Below, piece after piece: positions 23,996 through 31,483 of a stretch of 38,076 nt of DNA. Each line of letters opens with the position of its first letter. The first letter of the stretch is position 1. The DNA comes from Chitinophagales bacterium (GTDB lineage Bacteria > Bacteroidota > Bacteroidia > Chitinophagales > S012-47). The stretch is taken from positions 1-38,076 of the forward strand of contig WFPF01000106.1 in the NCBI GenBank assembly GCA_015487695.1, in the 5' to 3' direction. A program made the position numbers and the translations under genes. The notes under the pieces were generated by a model that ran no database searches, was not told the DNA's origin, and saw nothing but the letters and a program-made list of their open reading frames with translations.

Positions 23996-24697
23996 CTAAT
24001 CAAGCAGAAACTGAATGGGAAGAGTGAAATAAACGCTTACCCTGCGGCCGTTTTGTCTTCCGGGGGTCCATCTCGGCATTTCACGGATGCAACGAACGGC
24101 TTCTTCATTGAGGCCCCGCGAAGCACCTCTGAGCACCCGGATATTGCTAACCCGGCCGTTGCGGTCCACTACAAATTTGAGATACACGGTGCCCTCTATT
24201 CTCAGCTCGCGTTCGCGCGAGGGGTAGCGAATCTGCGATCGGATGTAGGAATAAAGTGCGCTGAGGCCACCCGGAAAGGAGGGCATCACTTCGGCAATGT
24301 CGATGGGTGGAGCTTCGAGGGTGTCGATGCTGCCGATCCGGTTCCATATATTGCTGTCAATCGGAATGAGCTGGATATCTTGCTGCTCTTTTTTCTCTCC
24401 GCGCATATCTTCGTTCTTGTCAGGGGCCTTTTGGTCGATGCGTATATCGGCCAGACGGCTGTCCCGGCTTCTTTGCCTTTTTTCCGGATTCTTTGCTGTA
24501 GTCTGCTCGCTGCGAATCTTTACATTCTTCATTTCAATTTGAAAAGCTTCGTCTTCGAAGCTCCCGGACGGCCGGGCTTTTATTTCATAGTCGGGTGTCC
24601 AGCGAAAAGCCAGAAGCAGGAGCGCAAATGTGATAACAAAGCCCAGGCGAAGAAAGAAGGAGCGATGGCGGAGGGGATTTTTGATCAGATCTTTCAT
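23996..24697 (-). CDS. TonB-domain (energy transducer) family protein
   Basis: 233 residues. One membrane helix near the start (about 17-31, LRLGFVITFALLLLAF) is followed by a charged, K/E/R/D/Q-rich periplasmic linker and a C-terminal TonB-like domain: FPGGLSALYSYIRSQIRYP, then EGTVYLKFVVDRNGRVSNIRVLRG and VSVYFTLPIQF. TonB proteins pass proton-motive energy from ExbB/ExbD to outer-membrane receptors. The linker here is short and not proline-rich, and no exbB/exbD lie nearby, so it may instead be one of the many accessory TonB-domain proteins of this phylum. It sits upstream of the sigma factor gene with a 101-bp gap. Confidence 0.88.
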   Translation of the reverse strand: MKDLIKNPLRHRSFFLRLGFVITFALLLLAFRWTPDYEIKARPSGSFEDEAFQIEMKNVKIRSEQTTAKNPEKRQRSRDSRLADIRIDQKAPDKNEDMRGEKKEQQDIQLIPIDSNIWNRIGSIDTLEAPPIDIAEVMPSFPGGLSALYSYIRSQIRYPSRERELRIEGTVYLKFVVDRNGRVSNIRVLRGASRGLNEEAVRCIREMPRWTPGRQNGRRVSVYFTLPIQFLLD

Positions 24698-24791
24698 GGT
24701 GTATATCCTTTGGTCTGCTTATAAGACGCTGCCAAAGGCGCTGATCGTATTCGCATTGTCCGTTATGACAAAAAAGCGACAGAGGCCTGTT

Positions 24792-25484
24792 TCAGAAAAA
24801 TCCCCAGCTAAAACCAAGCATGATGGGAGGCGCTTCAGGGAATCCGCTGTTGTCGATAAAGAAAGACTGCATGCGGTAGCGGGCAATGATGGCGAAATTG
24901 TTTACACCGAGCGCGCTGTACAGATACCAGTTAGATGAACGTATCAGGCGGTAGTGCCTGATTTTGACTTCCATTATTTCTTTGCCCTGCAGGGGCTCTT
25001 CATATTGGTAGTTGGCCCCGGTCTGCAGCAAGCCGCCTATTCCGAGCTCAAAGTATTTTCCTATGCTGTTGCCCCTCTTTTCCATATTTATCCGGAGGTA
25101 ATAGCTCCCGCTCAGGGCAAACTGCTGCAGGGTTTCTTTGTTGTGTTTCACAGTGTCGGGGAAAGGAAGCACACGGTCTTTTGAAAGGCGAATATTGCTG
25201 CTTTCCATGCTCAGGGTGACACCGGTCGAGAAGTAGTCGCTCAGCTTCAGCTTGTACAATACGCCAAAGGAACTGTAGGTTGAGCGCGGGAAGTTGTAAT
25301 TGCCGCTGACCGGAATCTGTGTGTGAAGGCCCAGCGACATAAAGGTGTGAATAAAATGCCGCCTGTTGGCACCGAACTGCGACTCGGTCGAGTCTGTGTC
25401 GACATCAATCTGTAATATTTCCGTTTGCGCCTGTGCCAGGTTCATGGCAGCCAGCAAAATAAGTATCAGGGTAAAGTTTTTCAT
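24792..25484 (-). CDS. Small outer-membrane beta-barrel protein, unknown function
   Basis: 230 residues, with a signal peptide (MKNFTLILILLAAMNLAQAQ, cleavage after AQA). The mature part is a series of short amphipathic strands (FGVLYKLKLSDYFSTGVTLSM, YYLRINMEKR, KYFELGIGGLLQTG, LYSALGVNNFAIIARYRM) ending in LGFSWGFF, whose final phenylalanine is the usual barrel-insertion signal. It probably forms an eight-stranded-size barrel in the outer membrane. No enzyme motif is present. The gene starts 15 bp after the stop of the upstream serine protease gene, so the two are likely co-transcribed. Confidence 0.8.
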   Translation of the reverse strand: MKNFTLILILLAAMNLAQAQTEILQIDVDTDSTESQFGANRRHFIHTFMSLGLHTQIPVSGNYNFPRSTYSSFGVLYKLKLSDYFSTGVTLSMESSNIRLSKDRVLPFPDTVKHNKETLQQFALSGSYYLRINMEKRGNSIGKYFELGIGGLLQTGANYQYEEPLQGKEIMEVKIRHYRLIRSSNWYLYSALGVNNFAIIARYRMQSFFIDNSGFPEAPPIMLGFSWGFF

Positions 25485-25499
25485 CTATGGCATTGTGCT

Positions 25500-27125
25500 T
25501 TATAGTTCCTCATCAATGATATATGATTCTGTATAGCCTTCAAAGTGTACTACTACTTTTTCGCCTTTTTTCAGGTCGTCCCGTTCAAAATATACGGGTT
25601 CGTCCATTTCGGCCAGCACCACTCCGTATTTTCTGATTTTTCCGTTGGCCTTCACTATTTTGTAATAGAGGTTCCCGGGGTGGCTCAGGAGCTTCCCGTC
25701 CTCATCTTTTTCAGGAACAAACTCCTCATTTATTTTTACTTCAAGATAGGCATCGGACAAATCGAAGTGGAATGTAGGGGCTGTTTTGGCCGCGAGGCCA
25801 AGCACTTTGTCGGCTTGTGGTATGCCGTATCCGTGGTGGTAATCGAAGTAGGGAAAGAGGTGCCCCGAAGATTCGATCATGTGAAATATTTCCATGTTGC
25901 TTTTCCCGGGGTTGGCCTGCCAGGCACAGGCGGCAAATCCTGCCGTAAGGGGTGTGGCAAAGGAAGTTCCTTCGGCCGTGCCGAATTTGCGTGGAAAAGA
26001 AGTGAAGGCAATGCCGAGGTTGACGACATTGGGTTTGGGTGTGCCATCGGCTGCCGGCCCGGCTGAGGAAAAAGCAATGGCCGCATCGGTACGGGGGTCT
26101 ACTCCGCCCACCGTAAGCACACTGTCGGCATCGCCCGGTGCCACAATGGTGCCCCATGAGTTGCCGGCCTCATTGCCGGCTGCATTGATTACCAGGATTC
26201 CTCTTGAAGCGGCAATATTGGCTGCCCGCGAGATGGGTGCCACCCGGCCGTCCATTTCCTCCTGAAAATAACGTACATCGGAGTAGCCCAGCGAACTGCT
26301 GATGATGTCGGCTCCGTGCCGGTCGGCCCACTCGGCAGCGGCTATCCAACTGTATTCTTCAAAGGTGATCTCAAGATGAGCACGCTCCGTACGGGCCAGC
26401 AGAAAATCGGCACCTGTCGCGAGGCCCATCGGAATGCTGTCATAAACTCCGGCCAGACAGCCCAACACCATCGTACCATGCGATCCGCGGTCATACACTT
26501 TCGGGTCATCTCCGATAAAATCATAGGTAGCCCGGATGGCTCCCCGCTGAAAAAGATGCTGGAAAGCCGGATGGATATCCGCATTCCTGAATCCGACATC
26601 AAAAACGGCAATGGTGATTCCTTTCCCGTCCAGCTTTTCTTTTTTGAAAACTTCTCCTTTCATCCGGTGAAGCTGAAAACGAAGAAGCAGTGAATCATTT
26701 TTCTTTATTCTGAAAATGCGCAGCGAATCTTCGGTCTTGCGGGCGAGCTGCAGTGTGCGAACCGGCTCTATGCCTTTTACAAATGGGAGCCCGGCAATTT
26801 GATCAAGCGATGTGCTTCCGGCAGAGACCACAATGGCATTGAGCCAGCGGGAACGGGCATAGAAACTGTCGGCCAGGGCCATGACTTCCCCCGTGTAACG
26901 GCTGGCTACCGGCAAATCATAGTAATCGCCCAGCGGCAGATTCCTCTTCACTCTTCGCTCATATCCCCTGGGGCTAAAATATTGCCGGGCATCAAATTGT
27001 TTCTCGGGTTTATCTTTAAAAAAGACCCAGTATTTGCTTTGTGCCCGGACAGGCAGAGCCGAGAGCAGGAGCAGTGCAAAGAAAAGAAGAAAGAGGCTGT
27101 AAGGGGCTTGAAACAAGGATTTCAT
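25500..27125 (-). CDS. Secreted subtilisin-like (S8) serine protease
   Basis: 541 residues from ATG 27125 (a GTG one codon upstream is the longer alternative). It has a signal peptide to about residue 29 (ALPVRAQ), then a region of about 120 residues that fits an I9-type prodomain position. The catalytic domain has the complete triad: Asp176 (IAVFDVGF), His216 (RGSHGTMVLG) and Ser388 (GTSFATPLTAG), with the oxyanion Asn318 (INAAGNEAG). The last about 100 residues are a beta-rich extension (LYYKIVKANGKIRKYGVV, VVVHFEGYTESYIIDEEL) without the features of a T9SS sorting domain, so it may stay in the periplasm. Substrates are unknown. Its gene leads a likely two-gene unit with the small barrel protein. 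Confidence 0.92.
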   Translation of the reverse strand: MKSLFQAPYSLFLLFFALLLLSALPVRAQSKYWVFFKDKPEKQFDARQYFSPRGYERRVKRNLPLGDYYDLPVASRYTGEVMALADSFYARSRWLNAIVVSAGSTSLDQIAGLPFVKGIEPVRTLQLARKTEDSLRIFRIKKNDSLLLRFQLHRMKGEVFKKEKLDGKGITIAVFDVGFRNADIHPAFQHLFQRGAIRATYDFIGDDPKVYDRGSHGTMVLGCLAGVYDSIPMGLATGADFLLARTERAHLEITFEEYSWIAAAEWADRHGADIISSSLGYSDVRYFQEEMDGRVAPISRAANIAASRGILVINAAGNEAGNSWGTIVAPGDADSVLTVGGVDPRTDAAIAFSSAGPAADGTPKPNVVNLGIAFTSFPRKFGTAEGTSFATPLTAGFAACAWQANPGKSNMEIFHMIESSGHLFPYFDYHHGYGIPQADKVLGLAAKTAPTFHFDLSDAYLEVKINEEFVPEKDEDGKLLSHPGNLYYKIVKANGKIRKYGVVLAEMDEPVYFERDDLKKGEKVVVHFEGYTESYIIDEEL

Positions 27126-27300
27126 CACTTTTTCATAAGTAAAATATCAACAAAAACACGCACAATGATCATTCAATGGGTAAATATAAAACACTGATAA
27201 ACAGCGTATAAAGTATTAAATACATATGCATGACGTTCTGAAACGCTTTGTTTATCAACATTTGCGCATCCGAAATAGAAGCCGCTTATTTTTCTGCAAG

Positions 27301-27308
27301 TATATTTG
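27301..27308 (+). promoter_or_regulatory. TAnnTTTG promoter box of the HU gene
   Basis: TATATTTG is an exact -7 match, 53 bases before the ATG at 27362, which leaves a leader of roughly 45 bases. AGGA at 27354-27357 may act as a weak ribosome binding site. I found no clear TTG box at the expected spacing. Confidence 0.55.
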
Positions 27309-27361
27309 TTACTGTTCAAAAGCATTAAACTTATTTACTAACCCAAAAATTATAGGATCAA

Positions 27362-27634
27362 ATGAACAAAGGTGAATTAATCAACACGATCGCTGAAAAA
27401 GCAAATTTAACGAAAGCACAGGCAGCAGATGCACTTAACGCTGTTATTGATGCTATCGAAGGTTCTCTGAAAGGTGGTGACAAAGTAACATTGGTTGGAT
27501 TCGGTACTTTCTCCGTTTCTCATCGTGCTGCCCGCAAAGGAAGAAACCCTCAAACCGGTAAAGAAATTGATATTGCAGCTCGCAATGTAGTTAAATTCAA
27601 GCCCGGTAAGGAATTGAGTGATGCTGTAAACTAA
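27362..27634 (+). CDS. HU-family DNA-binding protein
   Basis: 90 residues, the exact size of HU/IHF subunits. Seen are the N-terminal helices ([20 protein letters not shown]), the [11 protein letters not shown] strand, and the DNA-contacting arm [12 protein letters not shown] with the proline that inserts between bases, then [15 protein letters not shown]. It bends and compacts DNA as a dimer. The gene stands alone with its own promoter box and a strong terminator, and its codon choice is more AT-rich than its neighbours, which fits high expression. HU versus IHF cannot be fully separated by eye, but the sequence is HU-like. Confidence 0.97.
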   Translation: MNKGELINTIAEKANLTKAQAADALNAVIDAIEGSLKGGDKVTLVGFGTFSVSHRAARKGRNPQTGKEIDIAARNVVKFKPGKELSDAVN

Positions 27635-27660
27635 GCGGAGGCTCTTACGCAAATTAAATG

Positions 27661-27690
27661 AGCAGAAGGCTTTTGTCTTCTGCTTTTTTT
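27661..27690 (+). terminator. Intrinsic terminator of the HU gene
   Basis: A perfect 8-bp stem, AGCAGAAG (27661-27668) with CTTCTGCT (27677-27684), an 8-base loop and a run of seven T to 27690. The T-run overlaps the stop codon of the convergent gene that ends at 27689. Confidence 0.9.
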
Positions 27691-28942
27691 ATGCCCATTT
27701 TCGCGATTCCACACGGTGCATTCCTCTTTCTGTCTTTCGCATATACTCAAGCAATTGCCCGACATTCAGTATGCCCGAACGGATGGAGTAGCTCTCGTGC
27801 AAAAAGGCCGCACTTTCTTTTATCAGGCTTCTTTCCTCCTGCTCATAGCTGCCGCACTGTTGCAATAGGCGTTTCATGCGCAGTGGGCTGAGCCATGCCG
27901 AAAACAATTGACGGAAGTGAAGGAGATTGTGCGCATTGAGCAGTGATTCCTGCCAGTAAGGAAAGAATTGCTCTGTCTGCAGAAATGCCCGGACAGGCAG
28001 CTCAAGAGTCGCCAGCACTTCCTGGTAATCATGGCTGCTCCGTGCCCGGAAAAAATTGTCGCTACGAAGCAGGAACTCCTGAATCTGCCGGAATGAATCG
28101 GCACCGGGCAGAATCGGTGCATTGCCTGACAGTTCCGCCCACTGAGCGGGATGAAGGGTGAGCAATCCATTACGAAAACGAGAAACCTGTGTGCCTTCGA
28201 GGCCCGCAAGGTGCATCATTTGTTCTGCAAGGGCATTTGCCGAGTCAATCTTCCCGCTGATTAGCCTGAAAACCCAGGCGCGCAGACTCAGCGTGGAGAG
28301 AAGGGCAAATACGGGGAGCCTGTATCCGGCTTTTTGCAATTGCAGATTGACGAGCTTGACCCTGAGCTCTGCTTCCCTGCCTTCATTTCCGGATTGCTTT
28401 TCCGCATTTGATTTTTCATGAGGCCCATCGCATTGCCAGAGGCACTCCGTAAGTCCGCTGTCCGGGTTTTGATCATAGAATTCCAGCAGACGATCGGGAT
28501 AGCCGTCCGAATACCGTGCTCCGGGGTGCAGAAGACCCACAATGCCGTTGGCCCGGCCATTGTCAAGGAGACGCTGGGCAGCTTCCCGCATGCCGGTGAA
28601 TGCTGCTATGTCGGTGTTCTTCCATCTCTGCTCAATCCCCGTTATATGTACCGGTTGGATCTGCAGCCCCTCTTTGAGCCATTGCTCCCGTGCCGTCTCG
28701 AGATACCAGAAAAAATCGAGGTTGCTCTCGCTGATCTGATCTTCATCCTCTTCGAAACTGTAGATGAGCACAATCATTTCAAAGGATTGCACCGACTGTG
28801 TAAAGGGCTGAAGCCATGCATTAAAAGCCTCGGGGCTTCCCGGTCCCCGCCATGGAACGACAAAGATGAGCCGCGTATCGGAAGCCGGCTCACTGCTTAT
28901 CTGCGGAGGGAAAAGCGGATATGGATGTGGGGATAATTTCAT
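27689..28942 (-). CDS. Uncharacterised protein, possibly related to glycosyltransferases
   Basis: 417 residues, no signal peptide and no membrane helix. I do not recognise a family with confidence. The segment at about 23-62 (RLIFVVPWRGPGSPEAFNAWL ... FEMIVLIYSFEED) has the look of the first strand-helix-strand of a GT-A type glycosyltransferase, and residues about 130-170 (NGIVGLLHPGARYSDGYPDRLLEFYDQ) could hold the rest of such a fold. No convincing DxD motif is seen. The C-terminal half is rich in Leu, Gln, Glu and Arg and probably all-helical. The start codon overlaps the stop of the TrpF-like gene as ATGA, so the two proteins are made from one message and may work together. Confidence 0.65.
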   Translation of the reverse strand: MKLSPHPYPLFPPQISSEPASDTRLIFVVPWRGPGSPEAFNAWLQPFTQSVQSFEMIVLIYSFEEDEDQISESNLDFFWYLETAREQWLKEGLQIQPVHITGIEQRWKNTDIAAFTGMREAAQRLLDNGRANGIVGLLHPGARYSDGYPDRLLEFYDQNPDSGLTECLWQCDGPHEKSNAEKQSGNEGREAELRVKLVNLQLQKAGYRLPVFALLSTLSLRAWVFRLISGKIDSANALAEQMMHLAGLEGTQVSRFRNGLLTLHPAQWAELSGNAPILPGADSFRQIQEFLLRSDNFFRARSSHDYQEVLATLELPVRAFLQTEQFFPYWQESLLNAHNLLHFRQLFSAWLSPLRMKRLLQQCGSYEQEERSLIKESAAFLHESYSIRSGILNVGQLLEYMRKTERGMHRVESRKWA

Positions 28943-29541
28943 GATCTGAGCAAATTGAGGAGTTCCAGGCTTTCGGCAAAATCGCTCATCCCGCTTCCCA
29001 TTTCGCTGCCGGCATGGATATTAATGCCAAAAGGAGCAAAACGCTGAATGAAATCGGGCAATGTGTCGCTGTTAAATTCGGCAGAAAGAAAAACGGCTTT
29101 TTCGGAAAAAAGGGCATCTATAAAATCCAGCATCCCGGGGCTGATTTCATCGGGGTGTACAATGCCGGGAAGTTCGAGAATTACGTAGTCGGCCCGATCG
29201 GCAGAAATGCCGGCCGGAATGGCATCAGAACTGAGTTGCAGCCTTTCAAAGACAGGCAGGTCGTGCGCAGGCAGCTTTGTGCCGTAGGGTACCTGAATGG
29301 CATCCAGGCCAAGCTGCTCCGTGAGATAGAGGATTTCATCGCCATCGCGATGTTCGAACTCTCCCACCAGGCGGGTGCCGGCCAGCCAGCCGATGATTTC
29401 TTCGGCATCGGGCAGCGTAAGCGGCAGCTCCGAAAGCGGATTGAGGTCAATGCCTACCCAATCGGGCATTTGCGAGGCAAAGAACCTGGCATTTGTCAGG
29501 TCATTGATGCCGGAAGCTTTTATCTTGAGCTTATAATTCAT
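28939..29541 (-). CDS. Phosphoribosylanthranilate isomerase (TrpF)-like protein, probably not catalytic
   Basis: 200 residues from ATG 29541. A start at 29583 adds 14 residues (MAERRPVDSIFAPV) but would put the promoter box inside the gene. The N-terminus MNYKLKIKASGINDLTNARF aligns with the TrpF start KICGITN..DA, and DWVGI, the VQVPYG-like IQVPYG and the C-terminal INIHAGSEMGSGMSD keep the TIM-barrel phosphate-site pattern. The general-base cysteine of TrpF (KxCGI) is Ser10 here, and the LD...GGTG..FDW motif with the general acid is absent. It therefore probably does not isomerise phosphoribosylanthranilate. No other trp genes are present. It is cotranscribed with the unknown gene downstream. 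Confidence 0.75.
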   Translation of the reverse strand: MNYKLKIKASGINDLTNARFFASQMPDWVGIDLNPLSELPLTLPDAEEIIGWLAGTRLVGEFEHRDGDEILYLTEQLGLDAIQVPYGTKLPAHDLPVFERLQLSSDAIPAGISADRADYVILELPGIVHPDEISPGMLDFIDALFSEKAVFLSAEFNSDTLPDFIQRFAPFGINIHAGSEMGSGMSDFAESLELLNLLRS

Positions 29542-29549
29542 TACCGGAG

Positions 29550-29557
29550 CAAAGATA
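29550..29557 (-). promoter_or_regulatory. TAnnTTTG promoter box of the TrpF-like gene
   Basis: TATCTTTG on the minus strand is an exact -7 match, eight bases before ATG 29541. It supports that start over the one at 29583 and implies a very short leader. Confidence 0.45.
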
Positions 29558-29650
29558 GAATCGACAGGCCTTCGTTCCGCCATAGAAACTGAACAACGAA
29601 GCCGTACGGCTCCATTAAATAGTACAGCAGGGAGATGTTAATTTTGAAGA

Positions 29651-30010
29651 ATGGATGAAAAAAGCCTGAGTTTTTATGAGAAGGTATTTGAAACAGCCCG
29701 GCATATTCCCCGCGGACGGGTGACTTCTTACGGTGCCATTGCCCGCTTCCTCGGCTCGGGCAGGAGCGCCCGGCTGGTGGGCTATGCCATGAATCTGAGC
29801 CACATGGCTTTTCCGCCCGTACCGGCCCACCGGGTGGTCAATCGCAACGGGATGCTGACCGGCCGCATGCATTTCGAAACCCCGGAGACGATGCAGCGCT
29901 GTCTCGAAGCGGAGGGTCTGACCGTCAGGCAACATCAGCTGCTTCACTTTAAAGAGCATTTCTGGGACCCGTCAGCGCATCTGAATTACAGCGATTTGTT
30001 CGAACAATAA
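29651..30010 (+). CDS. Alkyltransferase-like protein (ATL), MGMT family without the active cysteine
   Basis: 119 residues, just the DNA-binding domain of O6-alkylguanine-DNA alkyltransferase. The usual PCHR active site reads PAHR (Ala59-His60-Arg61), so alkyl transfer to the protein is not possible. The wing and helix-turn-helix (IPRGRVTSYGAIARFLG) with the nucleotide-flipping Tyr27 and the Arg41 finger (SARLVGYAM) are kept. ATL proteins bind O6-alkylguanine, flip it out and hand the lesion to nucleotide excision repair. TAATTTTG lies four bases before the ATG; if it is a promoter, the message would be leaderless. It diverges from the TrpF-like gene across about 110 bp. Confidence 0.9.
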   Translation: MDEKSLSFYEKVFETARHIPRGRVTSYGAIARFLGSGRSARLVGYAMNLSHMAFPPVPAHRVVNRNGMLTGRMHFETPETMQRCLEAEGLTVRQHQLLHFKEHFWDPSAHLNYSDLFEQ

Positions 30011-30021
30011 AATAGTCAACT

Positions 30022-30447
30022 ATGCCACATGGAAAAGACCTCATGATACTTGCCGCATTGCTCCTCCTCTTCTTTGCCTGCCGGAGCAATAAAGAAGGAA
30101 ATGCCAGGGAAAAGATCTGGATGCAGACCGAACCGGTGCAATGCCTGGGAAACCCGTGGGAGCAGGACTGGCTGGCGACAAAGGGAAGGAAATATGAAGA
30201 CTATCCGAAGGGCGATCCCCGTGTGCTGGAAGAGGCGGAGAAAGAAATAATTCGCTCCTTTTTTGAAAAAGAGGGCATACGGATTTATAAAGTGGAAGGG
30301 GTGTCGTTTCCGGATTCCGTCATGCTTTGCGATGCCTGCGACTGCCCACAGGGATATACATTGAATGTGTTGATTGCTCCGGCCGATTCGGCCCGGCTGC
30401 GAAATTTTGGATTCAGAATAAAAAAAGAAGCAGAAGATGGAAAATAG
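30022..30447 (+). CDS. Small cysteine-rich lipoprotein, unknown function
   Basis: 141 residues. The N-terminus has a hydrophobic stretch (MILAALLLLFFA) ending in a lipobox-like LFFAC (Cys20), so the mature protein should be lipid-anchored in the envelope. After that come QCLGNPWEQDWL and a C-terminal part with CDACDCPQGYTLNVLI, whose CxxCxC pattern could bind a metal or form disulfides. Small proteins of this kind with a cysteine cluster occur in Bacteroidota, but I know no function. The gene starts 11 bp after the ATL gene and its last 11 bases overlap the start of the flavoprotein gene. Met8 is an alternative start. Confidence 0.75.
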   Translation: MPHGKDLMILAALLLLFFACRSNKEGNAREKIWMQTEPVQCLGNPWEQDWLATKGRKYEDYPKGDPRVLEEAEKEIIRSFFEKEGIRIYKVEGVSFPDSVMLCDACDCPQGYTLNVLIAPADSARLRNFGFRIKKEAEDGK

Positions 30448-31384
30448 GATAAAGGCTTTGTTCGGTATTCGTTATCCGCTCGTTCAGGGAGGCATGGTGT
30501 GGTGTGCCGGCTGGGAACTGGCTGCGGCCGTCAGCAATGCGGGCGGGCTGGGACTTATAGGCTCGGGCTCCATGTCCGCGGAGGAGCTTCGCAGGCAGAT
30601 AAAAGCCTGCCGGGCGGCCACAAAGGAGCCTTTTGGCGTGAATGTCCCCCTGATGAACCCGAGAGCGGAGTCGCAGCTCGAAGTGGTGTTGGAGGAGGGC
30701 GTGGATATTGTCTTTACTTCAGCGGGAGACCCTTCGCGCTACACCCCGCACTTGAAGGCCGAAAATGTGCGGGTATGTCATGTGGTGTCAAGCAGCCGTT
30801 TTGCGATGAAAGCAGTTCGGGCAGGTGTGGATGCGGTGGTGGCCGAAGGTTTTGAAGCGGGCGGACACAATGGCCGCGAAGAAACGACCAGCATGGTCCT
30901 CATTCCTGCCGTATGCCGGGCCGTGGACATTCCGGTCATCGCTGCAGGAGGCATTGCCACGGGGCGGCAGATGCTGGCTGCGTTTGCACTCGGTGCCGAA
31001 GGGGTGCAGATGGGAACGCGCTTTGTGGCAAGCCGCGAAGCATCCTGCCATGTAAATTTTAAGCGAAAAGTGCTGGAACTCGGAGAAGGCGATACCATGC
31101 TGGCACTGAAAAGCCTGCAACCGGTGCGCCTGGTGAAAAATGAATTCTTTGAGGAAATCAATTGGGCCGAAACGCACGGGGTGAAGGCAGAGGAATTGAA
31201 AAAAATACTCGGGCAGGGCCGATCCAAAAAAGGTATGTTCGAAGGGGATCTGGAGCAGGGTGAACTGGAGATCGGGGAAGTGGCGGCACTGGTCGATGAA
31301 ATAAAGAGCGCGGGCGAAATAGTCCGCGATATTGTCAGCGAATTTGAAATAGAGCTCAATCGGATGAAAACCTTACATCTGTAA
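30437..31384 (+). CDS. FMN-dependent nitronate monooxygenase / FabK-like oxidoreductase
   Basis: 315 residues, TIM-barrel of the 2-nitropropane dioxygenase family. Signatures: YPLVQGGM near the start, NAGGLGLIGSGSM, the active-site His144 in AEGFEAGGHNGR, and the FMN phosphate site AAGGIATGRQM ... GVQMGTRFVAS. The last 100 residues (KNEFFEEINW, GDLEQGELEIGEVAALV) resemble those of both nitronate monooxygenases and the FabK enoyl-ACP reductase, which share this fold. I cannot decide between nitronate detoxification and fatty-acid synthesis from the sequence; no fab genes are nearby. Translation probably couples to the lipoprotein gene through the 11-bp overlap. Confidence 0.88.
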   Translation: MENRIKALFGIRYPLVQGGMVWCAGWELAAAVSNAGGLGLIGSGSMSAEELRRQIKACRAATKEPFGVNVPLMNPRAESQLEVVLEEGVDIVFTSAGDPSRYTPHLKAENVRVCHVVSSSRFAMKAVRAGVDAVVAEGFEAGGHNGREETTSMVLIPAVCRAVDIPVIAAGGIATGRQMLAAFALGAEGVQMGTRFVASREASCHVNFKRKVLELGEGDTMLALKSLQPVRLVKNEFFEEINWAETHGVKAEELKKILGQGRSKKGMFEGDLEQGELEIGEVAALVDEIKSAGEIVRDIVSEFEIELNRMKTLHL

Positions 31385-31483
31385 AAGATTCTCAGAGATG
31401 ATCAGAAGAAAAACGTAACCATTTGATGCGCGTTCCGTTCAATCAGGGTGTAAAAAGTACACAGTTACTAAAATGCCCTGACA

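Noticed and set aside
24698-24791. Promoter for the TonB-domain gene
   Set aside because: No TAnnTTTG box or other recognisable signal was found in this gap.
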